Counted from the first letter of the stretch, positions 1-6,484 are shown. The stretch is DNA of 7,410 bases from an uncultured Eubacteriales bacterium (GCA_905202605.1 CAJKSU010000140.1:1-7410); one strand, 5' to 3'. Numbers and translations: made by a program. The notes: generated by a model from the sequence alone, not told the origin.

Positions 1-1
1 C

Positions 2-781
2 ACTGAATCTGAGGTCTATCTGGAATTCCCCATGGATGTAACGGATCTGCTGCCCTACATCGAATCGAAGAACCAGCTGCACCCGGAATACAAAGCCACG
101 ATTTTTCATTGTCTGGTCACCGCCGTAGCCCGAGTGATTACTATGCGTCCCTATCTCAACCGCTTTATTTGCGGCAGAAAGCTGTATGAGCGCAATGACA
201 TTTCTCTGAGCTTTGTGGCAAAGCGCAAATTTGCCGATCACTCCGAGGAATCCCTTATGACGCTGATTGCCAAGGACGAGATGGACGTTGACTATGTCAC
301 CCGGAAAATCGTCGGTGATGTAAAGGAACTGCGGGAAAGCCGCGGCAGCAATGATTTTGACGGCGTCATCAATGCCATCGGCAGTCTTCCCAATCCCCTG
401 CTTCATCTTTTCATCGGCCTTTTGCAGCGGCTCAGCGCCAGCGGCCACCTGCCCGACGCGCTGACTCAGGGCGACACAAACCATACCACAGTGCTGCTGT
501 CCAATCTGGGCAGTATAAAATGCCCCTGCTGCTATCACCATCTCAACAACTACGGCACCAACAGTATTCTCATTACCGTTGGCGTTCTAAAGAAAGAGCT
601 GCGTCCCATGCCGGACGGCACTACCCAATCCCGTGATATCCTCACGCTGGGCTTCACTGCAGACGAGCGCATTGCCGATGGGTTCTACTTTGCAAAAAGT
701 CTGAGACTGGTAGAGTACATTCTCCAACATCCTCAGCTTTTGGACGTTCCCCTGAAGGAGGAGATTGTATATGACTGCTGA
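2..781 (+). CDS. 2-oxoacid dehydrogenase E2-like / CAT-fold acyltransferase-like protein (5' end outside window)
   Basis: The reading frame is open to the left edge, so the true N-terminus, probably 20-40 residues, lies outside. The first visible residues (TESEVYLEFPMDVTDL) resemble the first beta strand of the chloramphenicol acetyltransferase/E2 catalytic fold. The internal ATG at 32 is therefore unlikely to be the start. Numbering from that Met, typical E2-catalytic-domain features are RPYLNRF at 39-45, SNLGS at 157-161 and DERIADGF at 211-218. The last matches the E2/CAT signature (DHRxxDG or HHxxxDG), but the catalytic His is Glu212; the Asp and Gly are kept. There is no lipoyl or peripheral-subunit-binding domain in the visible part, and no E1 or E3 gene nearby, so a role in a pyruvate-dehydrogenase-type complex is unlikely. 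The gene overlaps the downstream acyl-CoA ligase by 11 nt, which suggests translational coupling and a role in acyl-CoA metabolism. The fold assignment is fairly sure; the function is unknown and catalysis may be lost or altered. Confidence 0.75.
   Translation, partial: TESEVYLEFPMDVTDLLPYIESKNQLHPEYKATIFHCLVTAVARVITMRPYLNRFICGRKLYERNDISLSFVAKRKFADHSEESLMTLIAKDEMDVDYVTRKIVGDVKELRESRGSNDFDGVINAIGSLPNPLLHLFIGLLQRLSASGHLPDALTQGDTNHTTVLLSNLGSIKCPCCYHHLNNYGTNSILITVGVLKKELRPMPDGTTQSRDILTLGFTADERIADGFYFAKSLRLVEYILQHPQLLDVPLKEEIVYDC
755..761 (+). promoter_or_regulatory. Ribosome binding site that sets the acyl-CoA ligase start at 771
   Basis: AAGGAGG lies 9 nt before the ATG at 771. A TTG at 765 in the same frame would extend the protein by two residues, but it would sit only 3 nt from the Shine-Dalgarno sequence, so ATG 771 is preferred. 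The site lies inside the upstream coding region. Confidence 0.8.
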
Positions 782-2489
782 AACAACCATCCGCACTCCG
801 TGGGCGGCCTATTCTGAGGGGGTTCCTCTGCATCTTGCCTACCCTGACTGCGCCATGGTGGATATGATTGAGCGTTCTGCACAGAAGACGCCGGAGGTCC
901 CTGCTTATACCTTTTACACCACAAAGGTTTCTTACCGGACATTCTTTGAGGATATCCGCCAGTGCGCCAAGGCGCTGGTCGCTATGGGCATTCAGCCTGG
1001 CGATAAGGTGACCATCTGCATGCCCAACACGCCTCAAGCCGTCACCATGTTCTATGCCATCAACTATATGGGCGGCATTGCAAATATGGTACATCCCCTG
1101 TCTGCTCAGGAAGAAATTGCGTTCTATCTTCAGGAAAGCGACTCTGTGGCAGCGCTGACCCTGCGGCAGTTTTATCCCAAATTTCAGGCCATCCGCAGCA
1201 AGCTTTCCATTCGCAAGCTGATTATCACCGGCATTGAGGATGCTCTCCACGGCCCCATGAAGCTGGGCTATCTGGCATCTCAGGGACGAAAGCTCCCGAA
1301 AATCCCCGCTGACGATTCTCTCGTACTCTACTGGAAGGATTTTCTCCGGGGCGGAAAGAACCAGCCGGATCCCCGATATGCCCGCAGCGGCAGCGACACC
1401 GCCGCCATTCTCTACTCCGGCGGCACCACCGGCACCACCAAGGGCATTCTCCTCAGCAACCTGAACTTTAATGCGCTGGGTCTGCAAACAGGTGCGGCAG
1501 GAAATTGCCTGCACGAGGGGCACAAAATGCTGTCCATCATGCCTATTTTTCATGGCTTTGGTCTGGGCGTATGCATTCATACAATACTGCTCCACAGCGC
1601 CACCTGCATTCTGGTGCCACAGTTTACCGTTGAGAGCTATGCACAGCTGCTGAAAAAGCACAAGCCCAACTATATCGCCGGCGTTCCCACCCTCTACGAG
1701 GCGCTGCTGCGGCTGAAAAAGGCCGAGAATCTGGATCTCAGCCAGCTGGAGGGCGTATTCTCCGGCGGTGATTCCCTATCCATTGAGTTAAAGCACAAGG
1801 TGGATACATTTCTAAAATCCCACGGCTCCAAGGAGCAGGTGCGGGAGGGCTACGGCACTACCGAATGCGTTACCGCCAGCTGCCTGACACCTAAGACCTT
1901 CTACCGTGAAGGCAGCATCGGCATTCCCTTCCCGGACACCTATTATAAGATTGTGATCCCCTCCACCCACGACGAGGTTCCCTACGGCACCATCGGCGAA
2001 ATCTGCATCTCCGGTCCCACCGTGATGCAGGGCTATCTGGACAAGCCCAAGGAGACTGCCCAGACACTCCAGCTCCATGAGGACGGACTTGTCTGGCTGC
2101 ACACCGGCGACCTCGGTTTGATGGATGAGGACGGCTTTATCTACTTCAAGCAGCGGCTCAAGCGGATGATCATCACCAGCGGCTATAACGTCTATCCCTC
2201 TCAGGTGGAGAATGTCATCGACGCCCACGAGGCGGTTCTGATGAGCACTGTCATCGGCGTAAAGGACGACTACAAAATGCAGCGGGTCAAAGCCTTTGTG
2301 CTACTAAAGCCCGGCTACACGCCCTCGGAGGAGCTGAAGGCCTCCATTCTGGAGCACTGCAAAAAGCGTATCGCCAAATATGCGCTGCCCCGTGAGATTG
2401 AGTTCCGGGACGCTCTGCCGAAAACGCTGGTAGGCAAGGTTGCCTACACCGTGCTCGAAAAGGAAGAGGACGAAAAATCCAAGGCATAA
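771..2489 (+). CDS. AMP-forming acyl-CoA synthetase (long/medium-chain fatty acid-CoA ligase-like)
   Basis: The product is 572 residues, a usual length for the ANL adenylating family. Such enzymes activate a carboxylic acid with ATP to an acyl-adenylate and transfer it to CoA in the cytoplasm. Visible core motifs in order are the phosphate loop YSGGTTGTTKG (215-225), MPIFHGFG (257-264), GYGTTE (360-365), HTGDLG (444-449), the hinge region RLKRMIITSGYNVYPSQVE (462-480) and the C-terminal PKTLVGKV (550-557). Lys556 is the expected catalytic lysine. Every key residue is present, so the enzyme should be active. No transmembrane segment, carrier-protein domain or condensation domain is seen, which argues against a nonribosomal peptide synthetase module. 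The substrate cannot be read from the sequence; the organisation resembles fatty-acid ligases more than acetyl-CoA synthetase. It overlaps the E2-like gene by 11 nt and is followed 14 nt later by nfo, so all three are probably co-transcribed. Confidence 0.9.
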   Translation: MTAETTIRTPWAAYSEGVPLHLAYPDCAMVDMIERSAQKTPEVPAYTFYTTKVSYRTFFEDIRQCAKALVAMGIQPGDKVTICMPNTPQAVTMFYAINYMGGIANMVHPLSAQEEIAFYLQESDSVAALTLRQFYPKFQAIRSKLSIRKLIITGIEDALHGPMKLGYLASQGRKLPKIPADDSLVLYWKDFLRGGKNQPDPRYARSGSDTAAILYSGGTTGTTKGILLSNLNFNALGLQTGAAGNCLHEGHKMLSIMPIFHGFGLGVCIHTILLHSATCILVPQFTVESYAQLLKKHKPNYIAGVPTLYEALLRLKKAENLDLSQLEGVFSGGDSLSIELKHKVDTFLKSHGSKEQVREGYGTTECVTASCLTPKTFYREGSIGIPFPDTYYKIVIPSTHDEVPYGTIGEICISGPTVMQGYLDKPKETAQTLQLHEDGLVWLHTGDLGLMDEDGFIYFKQRLKRMIITSGYNVYPSQVENVIDAHEAVLMSTVIGVKDDYKMQRVKAFVLLKPGYTPSEELKASILEHCKKRIAKYALPREIEFRDALPKTLVGKVAYTVLEKEEDEKSKA

Positions 2490-2492
2490 TGC

Positions 2493-2498
2493 AGGAGG
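2493..2498 (+). promoter_or_regulatory. Ribosome binding site that sets the endonuclease IV start at 2504
   Basis: A perfect AGGAGG lies 5 nt before ATG 2504. An alternative in-frame ATG at 2489 overlaps the previous stop codon (TAATG) and would add five residues (MQEDS). It has only a weak purine stretch upstream. Endonuclease IV proteins usually begin close to the conserved IGCHLT-type strand, which also favours 2504. Confidence 0.75.
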
Positions 2499-2503
2499 AT
2501 TCT

Positions 2504-3331
2504 ATGCAGTACATCGGCTGTCATCTGACCATTTCAAAGGGCTTTGCCGCCATGGGACAGGAAGCGGTAAGGTTGGGCGGCAATACCGCGCAGTTCTTCA
2601 CCCGGAATCCCCGCGGCGGCAAGGCAAAGGACATTGACCCGGCGGATATTGCGGGACTGCGGGACATCATGGAGGAACATCGCTTTGGCCCACTGATCGC
2701 CCATGCCCCCTATACCATCAACCCCTGTGCTGCAAAGCCCGAAACGCTGGAATTCGCCCGAATCACCATGGCGGACGATCTCCGGCGGCTGGATTTTCTG
2801 CCGGGAACCCTGTATAACTTCCATCCCGGTTCCCATGTGGGGCAGGGCGCGGAGGCTGCTGTGGAGAAAATCGCCGAAACGTTAAATCTGGTGCTTTATC
2901 CGGAGATGCAGACCACCGTGCTACTGGAAACCATGGCGGGAAAGGGTACCGAAATGGGCAGCAGCTTTCAGGAGCTGCGCGCCATCCTCGACCGGGTAGC
3001 GCTTTCCGACCGGGTCGGCGTGTGTCTGGACACCTGTCATGTCTCCGATGCTGGCTATGACATCATTGGGGATTTGGACGGTGTGCTGGAGGAATTTGAT
3101 CGTGTTATCGGCCTTGACCGGCTTCGGGCGCTTCATCTCAATGACAGCATGAATCCGCCGGGCAGCCATAAGGATCGTCATGAAAGGCTCGGAAAGGGCT
3201 TTCTCGGCATGGACACCTTCCGCCACATCATGACACACCCGTTGCTTCGCAGTCTGCCCAAGGTGCTGGAAACACCCAACGATACCCATGGCTACGCAGA
3301 AGAAATTGCCCTTCTTCACACAATGGAATGA
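2504..3331 (+). CDS. nfo: Deoxyribonuclease IV (endonuclease IV, AP endonuclease)
   Basis: The product is 275 residues, the normal length for the family (E. coli Nfo is about 285). The enzyme cleaves DNA 5' of abasic sites in base excision repair and also acts on blocked 3' ends, using three zinc ions in a TIM barrel. All nine expected metal ligands are visible: His67 (IAHAPY), His107 (NFHPGSH), Glu142 (LLETMAGKG), Asp176 and His179 (LDTCHVSDAGYD), His211 (LHLNDS), Asp224 and His226 (HKDRHERLGKGFLG) and Glu256 (VLETPND). The protein is therefore complete and probably active. It is the last gene before a strong terminator and seems to be transcribed with the E2-like and acyl-CoA ligase genes, since only 14 nt separate it from the ligase and no promoter is seen there. 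The functional link to those genes is unclear and may be simple read-through. Confidence 0.95.
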   Translation: MQYIGCHLTISKGFAAMGQEAVRLGGNTAQFFTRNPRGGKAKDIDPADIAGLRDIMEEHRFGPLIAHAPYTINPCAAKPETLEFARITMADDLRRLDFLPGTLYNFHPGSHVGQGAEAAVEKIAETLNLVLYPEMQTTVLLETMAGKGTEMGSSFQELRAILDRVALSDRVGVCLDTCHVSDAGYDIIGDLDGVLEEFDRVIGLDRLRALHLNDSMNPPGSHKDRHERLGKGFLGMDTFRHIMTHPLLRSLPKVLETPNDTHGYAEEIALLHTME

Positions 3332-3336
3332 TTTTT

Positions 3337-3381
3337 GTCCCTTGCTCCCGTTGTTTAGAGCAAGGGACGTTCTCTTTTTTT
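3337..3381 (+). terminator. Intrinsic terminator after nfo
   Basis: A perfect 11-bp stem, GTCCCTTGCTC (3337-3347) with GAGCAAGGGAC (3358-3368), encloses a 10-nt loop. It is followed by GTTCTC and a run of seven T. It begins 6 nt after the nfo stop codon and closes the first transcription unit. No matching T-run precedes it on the other strand beyond a short ATTTTT, so it acts mainly rightwards. Confidence 0.92.
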
Positions 3382-3404
3382 CAAAAAATCATACTTTAGG
3401 CTGA

Positions 3405-3433
3405 TTTACAAATTCGATTAAACTCCGTATAAT
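3405..3433 (+). promoter_or_regulatory. Sigma-A promoter for the LuxR/MalT-type regulator
   Basis: The -35 box TTTACA (3405-3410) and the -10 box TATAAT (3428-3433) are separated by the ideal 17 nt. Transcription should start near 3440, giving a 5' untranslated region of about 40 nt. The box lies just downstream of the nfo terminator, so the regulator has its own promoter and is independent of the preceding operon. Confidence 0.85.
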
Positions 3434-3466
3434 GAATTAAGTTGCATTACTTTTCCCATCTGAGAC

Positions 3467-3471
3467 AGGAG
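3467..3471 (+). promoter_or_regulatory. Ribosome binding site that sets the regulator start at 3480
   Basis: AGGAG lies 8 nt before ATG 3480. A GTG at 3471 in the same frame overlaps this site and would have no ribosome binding site of its own, so the shorter start is chosen. Confidence 0.75.
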
Positions 3472-3479
3472 TGATATCT

Positions 3480-5834
3480 ATGGAAGATCACATTACCATT
3501 CGTCCGGCACTGGCAGAACAGTTCGGTGCCGCACTGGAATCCATGCGTATCATCCTCCTCAGCGCCCCCTGCGGCTTCGGTAAAACCGTTACGGCGGAAA
3601 AGCTGCTTTCCGGCCGTCGGGTGTTCCGAACCGATGCCGCCGTCTCCCCCCTTTCCCTGCCCGCCCCCGATGACCGCTGGGACGTGCTGCTGCTGGATCA
3701 GCTTCAATATTTAAAGGATGTCTCCGACCAGCAGGCCCTCTGTGAGCTGATCCGCAGTCACCCGAATCGGCGCTTTGTCATGATGACCCGCGGCGTTGCC
3801 CCCGGCTGGCTGGTTCCTTTTCAGGTTGCCGGGCTGATGACCACGTTCAGCGTCCGGGATCTGATGCTGGATCGGGACACCACCGCCCGGCTGATGGAGT
3901 CCTTCGGCCTTACCGTGTCGGAGCTGGATCTAACCGCCATCCATCGGGAAACCTACGGCTACCCAGTTGCCATTATCATTGCAGCACAGCAGATTCTCTC
4001 ATTTGGGCAATATGGTCCGGAGGTAGACACCGCTGTGCGCCATGCTCTGTTTCAATACTTTGACGAGGTGGTTTACCGTCGTTTTCCGCTCCCCATGCGC
4101 CGTTTTCTTCTGGAGCTGAGTCCATTTCCCAGCTTCGACGCAGAACAGGCGCGAATGGTCAGTGGCGAAAACAATGCCGGGGAGCTTCTGCGGACGCTGC
4201 AGGAGGATACCACCATGATGCTGTTTGACGGTCTGGAGCGCTGCCACTTCTGGGAAGTTTTTCAGCAATTTCTCCAGTGGGAGCTTGCACGGGAATATAC
4301 GCTGGAGCAGCAAAAAGCCCTCTATATCCGGGGTGGCCTGTATTATGAGCTGCATGAGGATTATTCCAGTGCACTGGAATGCTATGCCAAAGGCGGCGAC
4401 CAGAAAAAGATCTCTGACCTTCTGGAGAAAAACGCCCAGAATCATCCCGGCTCCGGTCACTACCTTGAAATGTCGCACTATTATCACCTTCTGCCGGAAC
4501 AGGAGATTCGTTCTTCTCCACCCCTGATGCAGGGCATGAGCATTCTCTGCGCAATGGAGATGGACTATACCGCGTCTGAGCGTTGGTATGCGCTGTTAAA
4601 GGAGTTTCTCCAGCAGTGCAACACCTCAGATGCAGCCTATAAGGATGCCCGGAACCGCCTTGCGTGGCTGGATATTTCTCTGCCCCAGCGCAGCGTAGAG
4701 GAGCTTCCCTCCAAGTTTCTGAGCCTGTTCCAGCTGATGACCAATAAAGAGGTCAAGCTTCCGCCGTTCTCCGTCACCAGTATGCTGCCCAGCATCATGA
4801 ACGGTGGCAAGGACTTCTCCGCATGGAGCAAGAGGGATGATCTTCTCTACAATACCCTGCGGCACGCCGTAACTGCTGCTCTGGGCAGGGACGGCGTAGC
4901 AATGCCGGAATGCGCCATTGCTGAGAGCAAGTTTGAAAAGGGCGAGGACATCACCAACCGCATGCTGGCTCTGATGAGCCGTCTCAGCGAAATTCAGAGC
5001 AATGGAACGCCAGATATCGAGTTAGCTGTGGTAGGTCTGCTGGTACGCCAGCAGGTGGATGCCGGTCAGGCCATCGCCGCGCAGAATACGCTTGATGCTC
5101 TCCGGAAACGCTTTGATGCCACCGGAGATCGCCGATTTTTCCCGAATTTGGATGCCATGGACTGCCGCATTGCCCTGCATCAGGGAGATCTGGAGCGTGC
5201 CAGCGACTGGTACCGGGATAAGGCGCCAAAGGATCCCGTACATCTACAGGTCATGCGCCGCTATCAATACTTTACTCAGGCCATGTGCGAGCTTGCCATG
5301 GGGAATCCCGGCGCCGCACTCCTGACGCTCTCTCCGCTGGATTCTTACTGTACCACATGCAACCGTCATATCGACAGCATTCACCTCTATACGCTCTCCG
5401 CAATCGCCCGATATCGGCAGAAAAACAGTACATGGAAAAAGCTCCTTACTCAGGCATTGGAGATTGCCATGGAATACCGGTTTATCCGCCCCATCGGGCT
5501 ATACGGTACCGCAGTGCTGCCCCTGCTGGAGGAATGCAGTTGGTTCAAAGATGAGAACTTTCTCCGCGCTATCACCAGCGCCGCCCGCATGCAGGCCGCC
5601 CATTATCCGGAATTTCTCCAGCCAAGACTGTCTCCCAGTCAGGCACTGACTGCCATGGAGCTGCAAGTACTGCGGCTGATCTGTGCCGATAAGAGCAATG
5701 CCGAAATTGGCAGCATCCTGGATATCAAGCTGCCCACGGTAAAAACGCATGTAAGCCATGTGCTGCAAAAGCTGGGCGTCAGCCGACGCTCCGAGGCAAA
5801 AACCGCCGCGCAAAAGCTTTGGCTGCTCCCATAA
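3480..5834 (+). CDS. MalT/LuxR-family transcriptional regulator (STAND-like ATPase with C-terminal LuxR HTH)
   Basis: The product is 784 residues. The N-terminus carries a Walker A motif APCGFGKT (29-36), a variant of the APAGYGKT usual in MalT-like regulators, and a likely Walker B DVLLLD (67-72). A long helical region of roughly 300-700, rich in Ala, Leu and Tyr, resembles the TPR-like ligand-sensing part of the family, though I cannot delimit repeats by eye. The C-terminal 62 residues (723-784) form a LuxR/GerE helix-turn-helix: LTAMELQVLRL, then SNAEIGSILDIKLPTVKTHV and HVLQKLGVSRRSEA. Members bind ATP and a small inducer, oligomerise and activate transcription. The ligand and target genes cannot be read here. 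It is slightly shorter than typical MalT (about 900). It is monocistronic, with its own promoter and terminator, and lies between an acyl-CoA ligase operon and a lipoprotein gene. Family assignment is sure; the regulon is unknown. Confidence 0.9.
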   Translation: MEDHITIRPALAEQFGAALESMRIILLSAPCGFGKTVTAEKLLSGRRVFRTDAAVSPLSLPAPDDRWDVLLLDQLQYLKDVSDQQALCELIRSHPNRRFVMMTRGVAPGWLVPFQVAGLMTTFSVRDLMLDRDTTARLMESFGLTVSELDLTAIHRETYGYPVAIIIAAQQILSFGQYGPEVDTAVRHALFQYFDEVVYRRFPLPMRRFLLELSPFPSFDAEQARMVSGENNAGELLRTLQEDTTMMLFDGLERCHFWEVFQQFLQWELAREYTLEQQKALYIRGGLYYELHEDYSSALECYAKGGDQKKISDLLEKNAQNHPGSGHYLEMSHYYHLLPEQEIRSSPPLMQGMSILCAMEMDYTASERWYALLKEFLQQCNTSDAAYKDARNRLAWLDISLPQRSVEELPSKFLSLFQLMTNKEVKLPPFSVTSMLPSIMNGGKDFSAWSKRDDLLYNTLRHAVTAALGRDGVAMPECAIAESKFEKGEDITNRMLALMSRLSEIQSNGTPDIELAVVGLLVRQQVDAGQAIAAQNTLDALRKRFDATGDRRFFPNLDAMDCRIALHQGDLERASDWYRDKAPKDPVHLQVMRRYQYFTQAMCELAMGNPGAALLTLSPLDSYCTTCNRHIDSIHLYTLSAIARYRQKNSTWKKLLTQALEIAMEYRFIRPIGLYGTAVLPLLEECSWFKDENFLRAITSAARMQAAHYPEFLQPRLSPSQALTAMELQVLRLICADKSNAEIGSILDIKLPTVKTHVSHVLQKLGVSRRSEAKTAAQKLWLLP

Positions 5835-5901
5835 CCAATGAACATGCGGCTTCCTCAAAATACAAATAAAGCAGGAACATCTTCCATAAAAGTCAGAAAG
5901 A

Positions 5902-5948
5902 AGCCGTGAAAACCCGACGAGAGCTCGGATTCTCACGGCTTTTTGTTT
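5902..5948 (+). terminator. Intrinsic terminator after the LuxR/MalT-type regulator
   Basis: The 8-bp outer stem AGCCGTGA (5902-5909) with TCACGGCT (5933-5940) continues inward, after mismatches, through AA/TT and CCGA/TCGG pairs. It is followed by TTTTGTTT. It lies 67 nt after the stop codon and 10 nt before the first repeat element. Confidence 0.85.
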
Positions 5949-5958
5949 GGCTGATTTT

Positions 5959-6044
5959 TAGGGCAATACCGCATAAATCGGCAAGAGAGTCTGACGAAAA
6001 AGATTCGTCATAATCCGATAACGCATTTGCGCGGTGTTGCCTTA
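5959..6044. repeat. Short MITE-like palindromic element, copy 1 (86 bp)
   Basis: The left end (TAGGGCAATACCGC) and right end (GCGGTGTTGCCTTA) are imperfect terminal inverted repeats of about 20 bp, and most mismatches would be G-U pairs in RNA. Both sides are bounded by TA. In the centre, TGACGAA (5992-5998) and TTCGTCA (6004-6010) form a perfect 7-bp hairpin around AAAGA. It has no coding capacity. The ends match those of the element at 6121-6288, so both belong to one family. A TA-target, IS630/mariner-type non-autonomous element is the likeliest explanation, by inference from the ends. Confidence 0.75.
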
Positions 6045-6120
6045 GAACAGTTCATTTTTAGACAGCCGCCCACTTTCTATGGATAAAGCTTCCCCCAACC
6101 GCACCCGCACGAATCTTCCT

Positions 6121-6288
6121 TTAAGGCAATACCGCACAATTCAGCGAGAGAGTATGACGAGAGATTTTTCGTCAGAAAAAGGTGGAAAACCGCAGGAATA
6201 CTCTGTGTATTTCAAGGTTTTCCAAACGAATTTCTGGCGAAAAAGAACCGTCAGAATCCGAAGACGTAATTGCGCGGTGTTGCCTTAA
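6121..6288. repeat. Long MITE-like foldback element, copy 2 (168 bp)
   Basis: The ends are 21-bp terminal inverted repeats (6121-6141 and 6268-6288, starting TTAAGGCAA) with two differences, both of which would be G-U pairs in RNA. Further nested pairs follow inwards: TTTTCGTCAGAAA (6166-6178) with TTTCTGGCGAAAA (6231-6243), then GGAAAACC (6184-6191) with GGTTTTCC (6216-6223). Almost the whole element can therefore fold into one long hairpin. Relative to copy 1 it carries an extra 79-nt segment (about 6175-6253). It contains no transposase; an ORF running across it is not gene-like. Confidence 0.8.
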
Positions 6289-6372
6289 GTCCATATTTTG
6301 CTTTTTCGCCCTTTATTTTTTCATTTTTCAGCCGAATGCCGAAAAAAAAACACGAAATCTGTTTGCTTTCCC

Positions 6373-6403
6373 TTGACAGCCCCCAGTAGTGATCCTGTAT
6401 AAT
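6373..6403 (+). promoter_or_regulatory. Sigma-A promoter for the leader ORF and lipoprotein
   Basis: Perfect consensus boxes TTGACA (6373-6378) and TATAAT (6398-6403) are separated by 19 nt, two more than optimal. Such over-long spacing often accompanies activator-dependent or tuned promoters, but this is inference. Transcription should begin near 6410, about 24 nt before the leader ORF. Confidence 0.75.
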
Positions 6404-6432
6404 CAGAGCAATCACAAAAAGAAAGGATCACT
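6388..6432. repeat. Perfect 9-bp inverted repeat around the -10 box and ribosome binding site
   Basis: AGTGATCCT (6388-6396) lies directly upstream of the -10 box, and its exact reverse complement AGGATCACT (6424-6432) covers the leader ribosome binding site. The arm centres are 36 bp apart. Because the left arm lies upstream of the expected transcription start, an RNA hairpin is unlikely and a protein-binding operator is the better guess. Chance cannot be excluded. Confidence 0.4.
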
Positions 6433-6433
6433 T

Positions 6434-6484
6434 ATGAATCTGTTAGTTTCCGCAATTCCGGCGTTCTGTGAGGCCGCCGCATGA
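6434..6484 (+). CDS. 16-residue leader peptide ORF upstream of the lipoprotein
   Basis: The ORF reads MNLLVSAIPAFCEAAA. It has the best ribosome binding site in this region, GAAAGGA (6421-6427), 6 nt before its ATG, and sits just downstream of the promoter. Its TGA overlaps the ATG of the lipoprotein gene (ATGA). That gene has only a weak site of its own (TGAGG at 6469-6473), so the short ORF probably delivers ribosomes to it by translational coupling. No run of a single amino acid suggests attenuation. It could also be the start of a longer protein broken by a frameshift, but the downstream frame has its own complete signal peptide, which argues against this. Confidence 0.45.
   Translation: MNLLVSAIPAFCEAAA

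Larger units (their letters stand above)
5835..6372. other. Non-coding intergenic stretch with terminator and two repeat elements
   Basis: No credible gene is seen between the regulator stop and the lipoprotein promoter. The stretch holds the regulator's terminator, two related palindromic elements (5959-6044 and 6121-6288), a 76-nt spacer between them in which I see nothing, and an AT-rich tract from about 6289 with T-runs and an A9 run near 6342-6350. The only ORF of note (6079-6288) runs through the second repeat and has no family features. Confidence 0.7.

Noticed and set aside
654..1661. A 335-residue antisense ORF over the E2-like and acyl-CoA ligase genes
   Set aside because: It lies opposite two genes with clear family motifs, has no recognisable domain and is explained by the codon bias of the real strand.
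5847..5906. CGGCTTC (5847-5853) could pair with GAAGCCG (5900-5906) as an anti-terminator of the regulator's terminator
   Set aside because: Only 7 bp over a 46-nt gap, in a position after the stop codon where attenuation would control nothing visible downstream except repeats.
6079..6288. A 69-residue + strand ORF
   Set aside because: It crosses the spacer and the whole long repeat element, has no good ribosome binding site, and its sequence is dictated by the palindrome.
6236..6310. GGCGAAAAAG (6236-6245) and CTTTTTCGCC (6301-6310) form a perfect 10-bp inverted repeat across the end of the long element
   Set aside because: The left arm is already paired within the element, the right arm is in an AT-rich tract, and no T-run or gene follows that would give it a role. 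It may be chance.
6326..6350. TTTTCAGC and GCCGAAAA hairpin beside an A9 run
   Set aside because: Short stem with a mismatch. It is followed by A rather than T on the + strand and by A on the - strand as well, so it is not a terminator in either direction.
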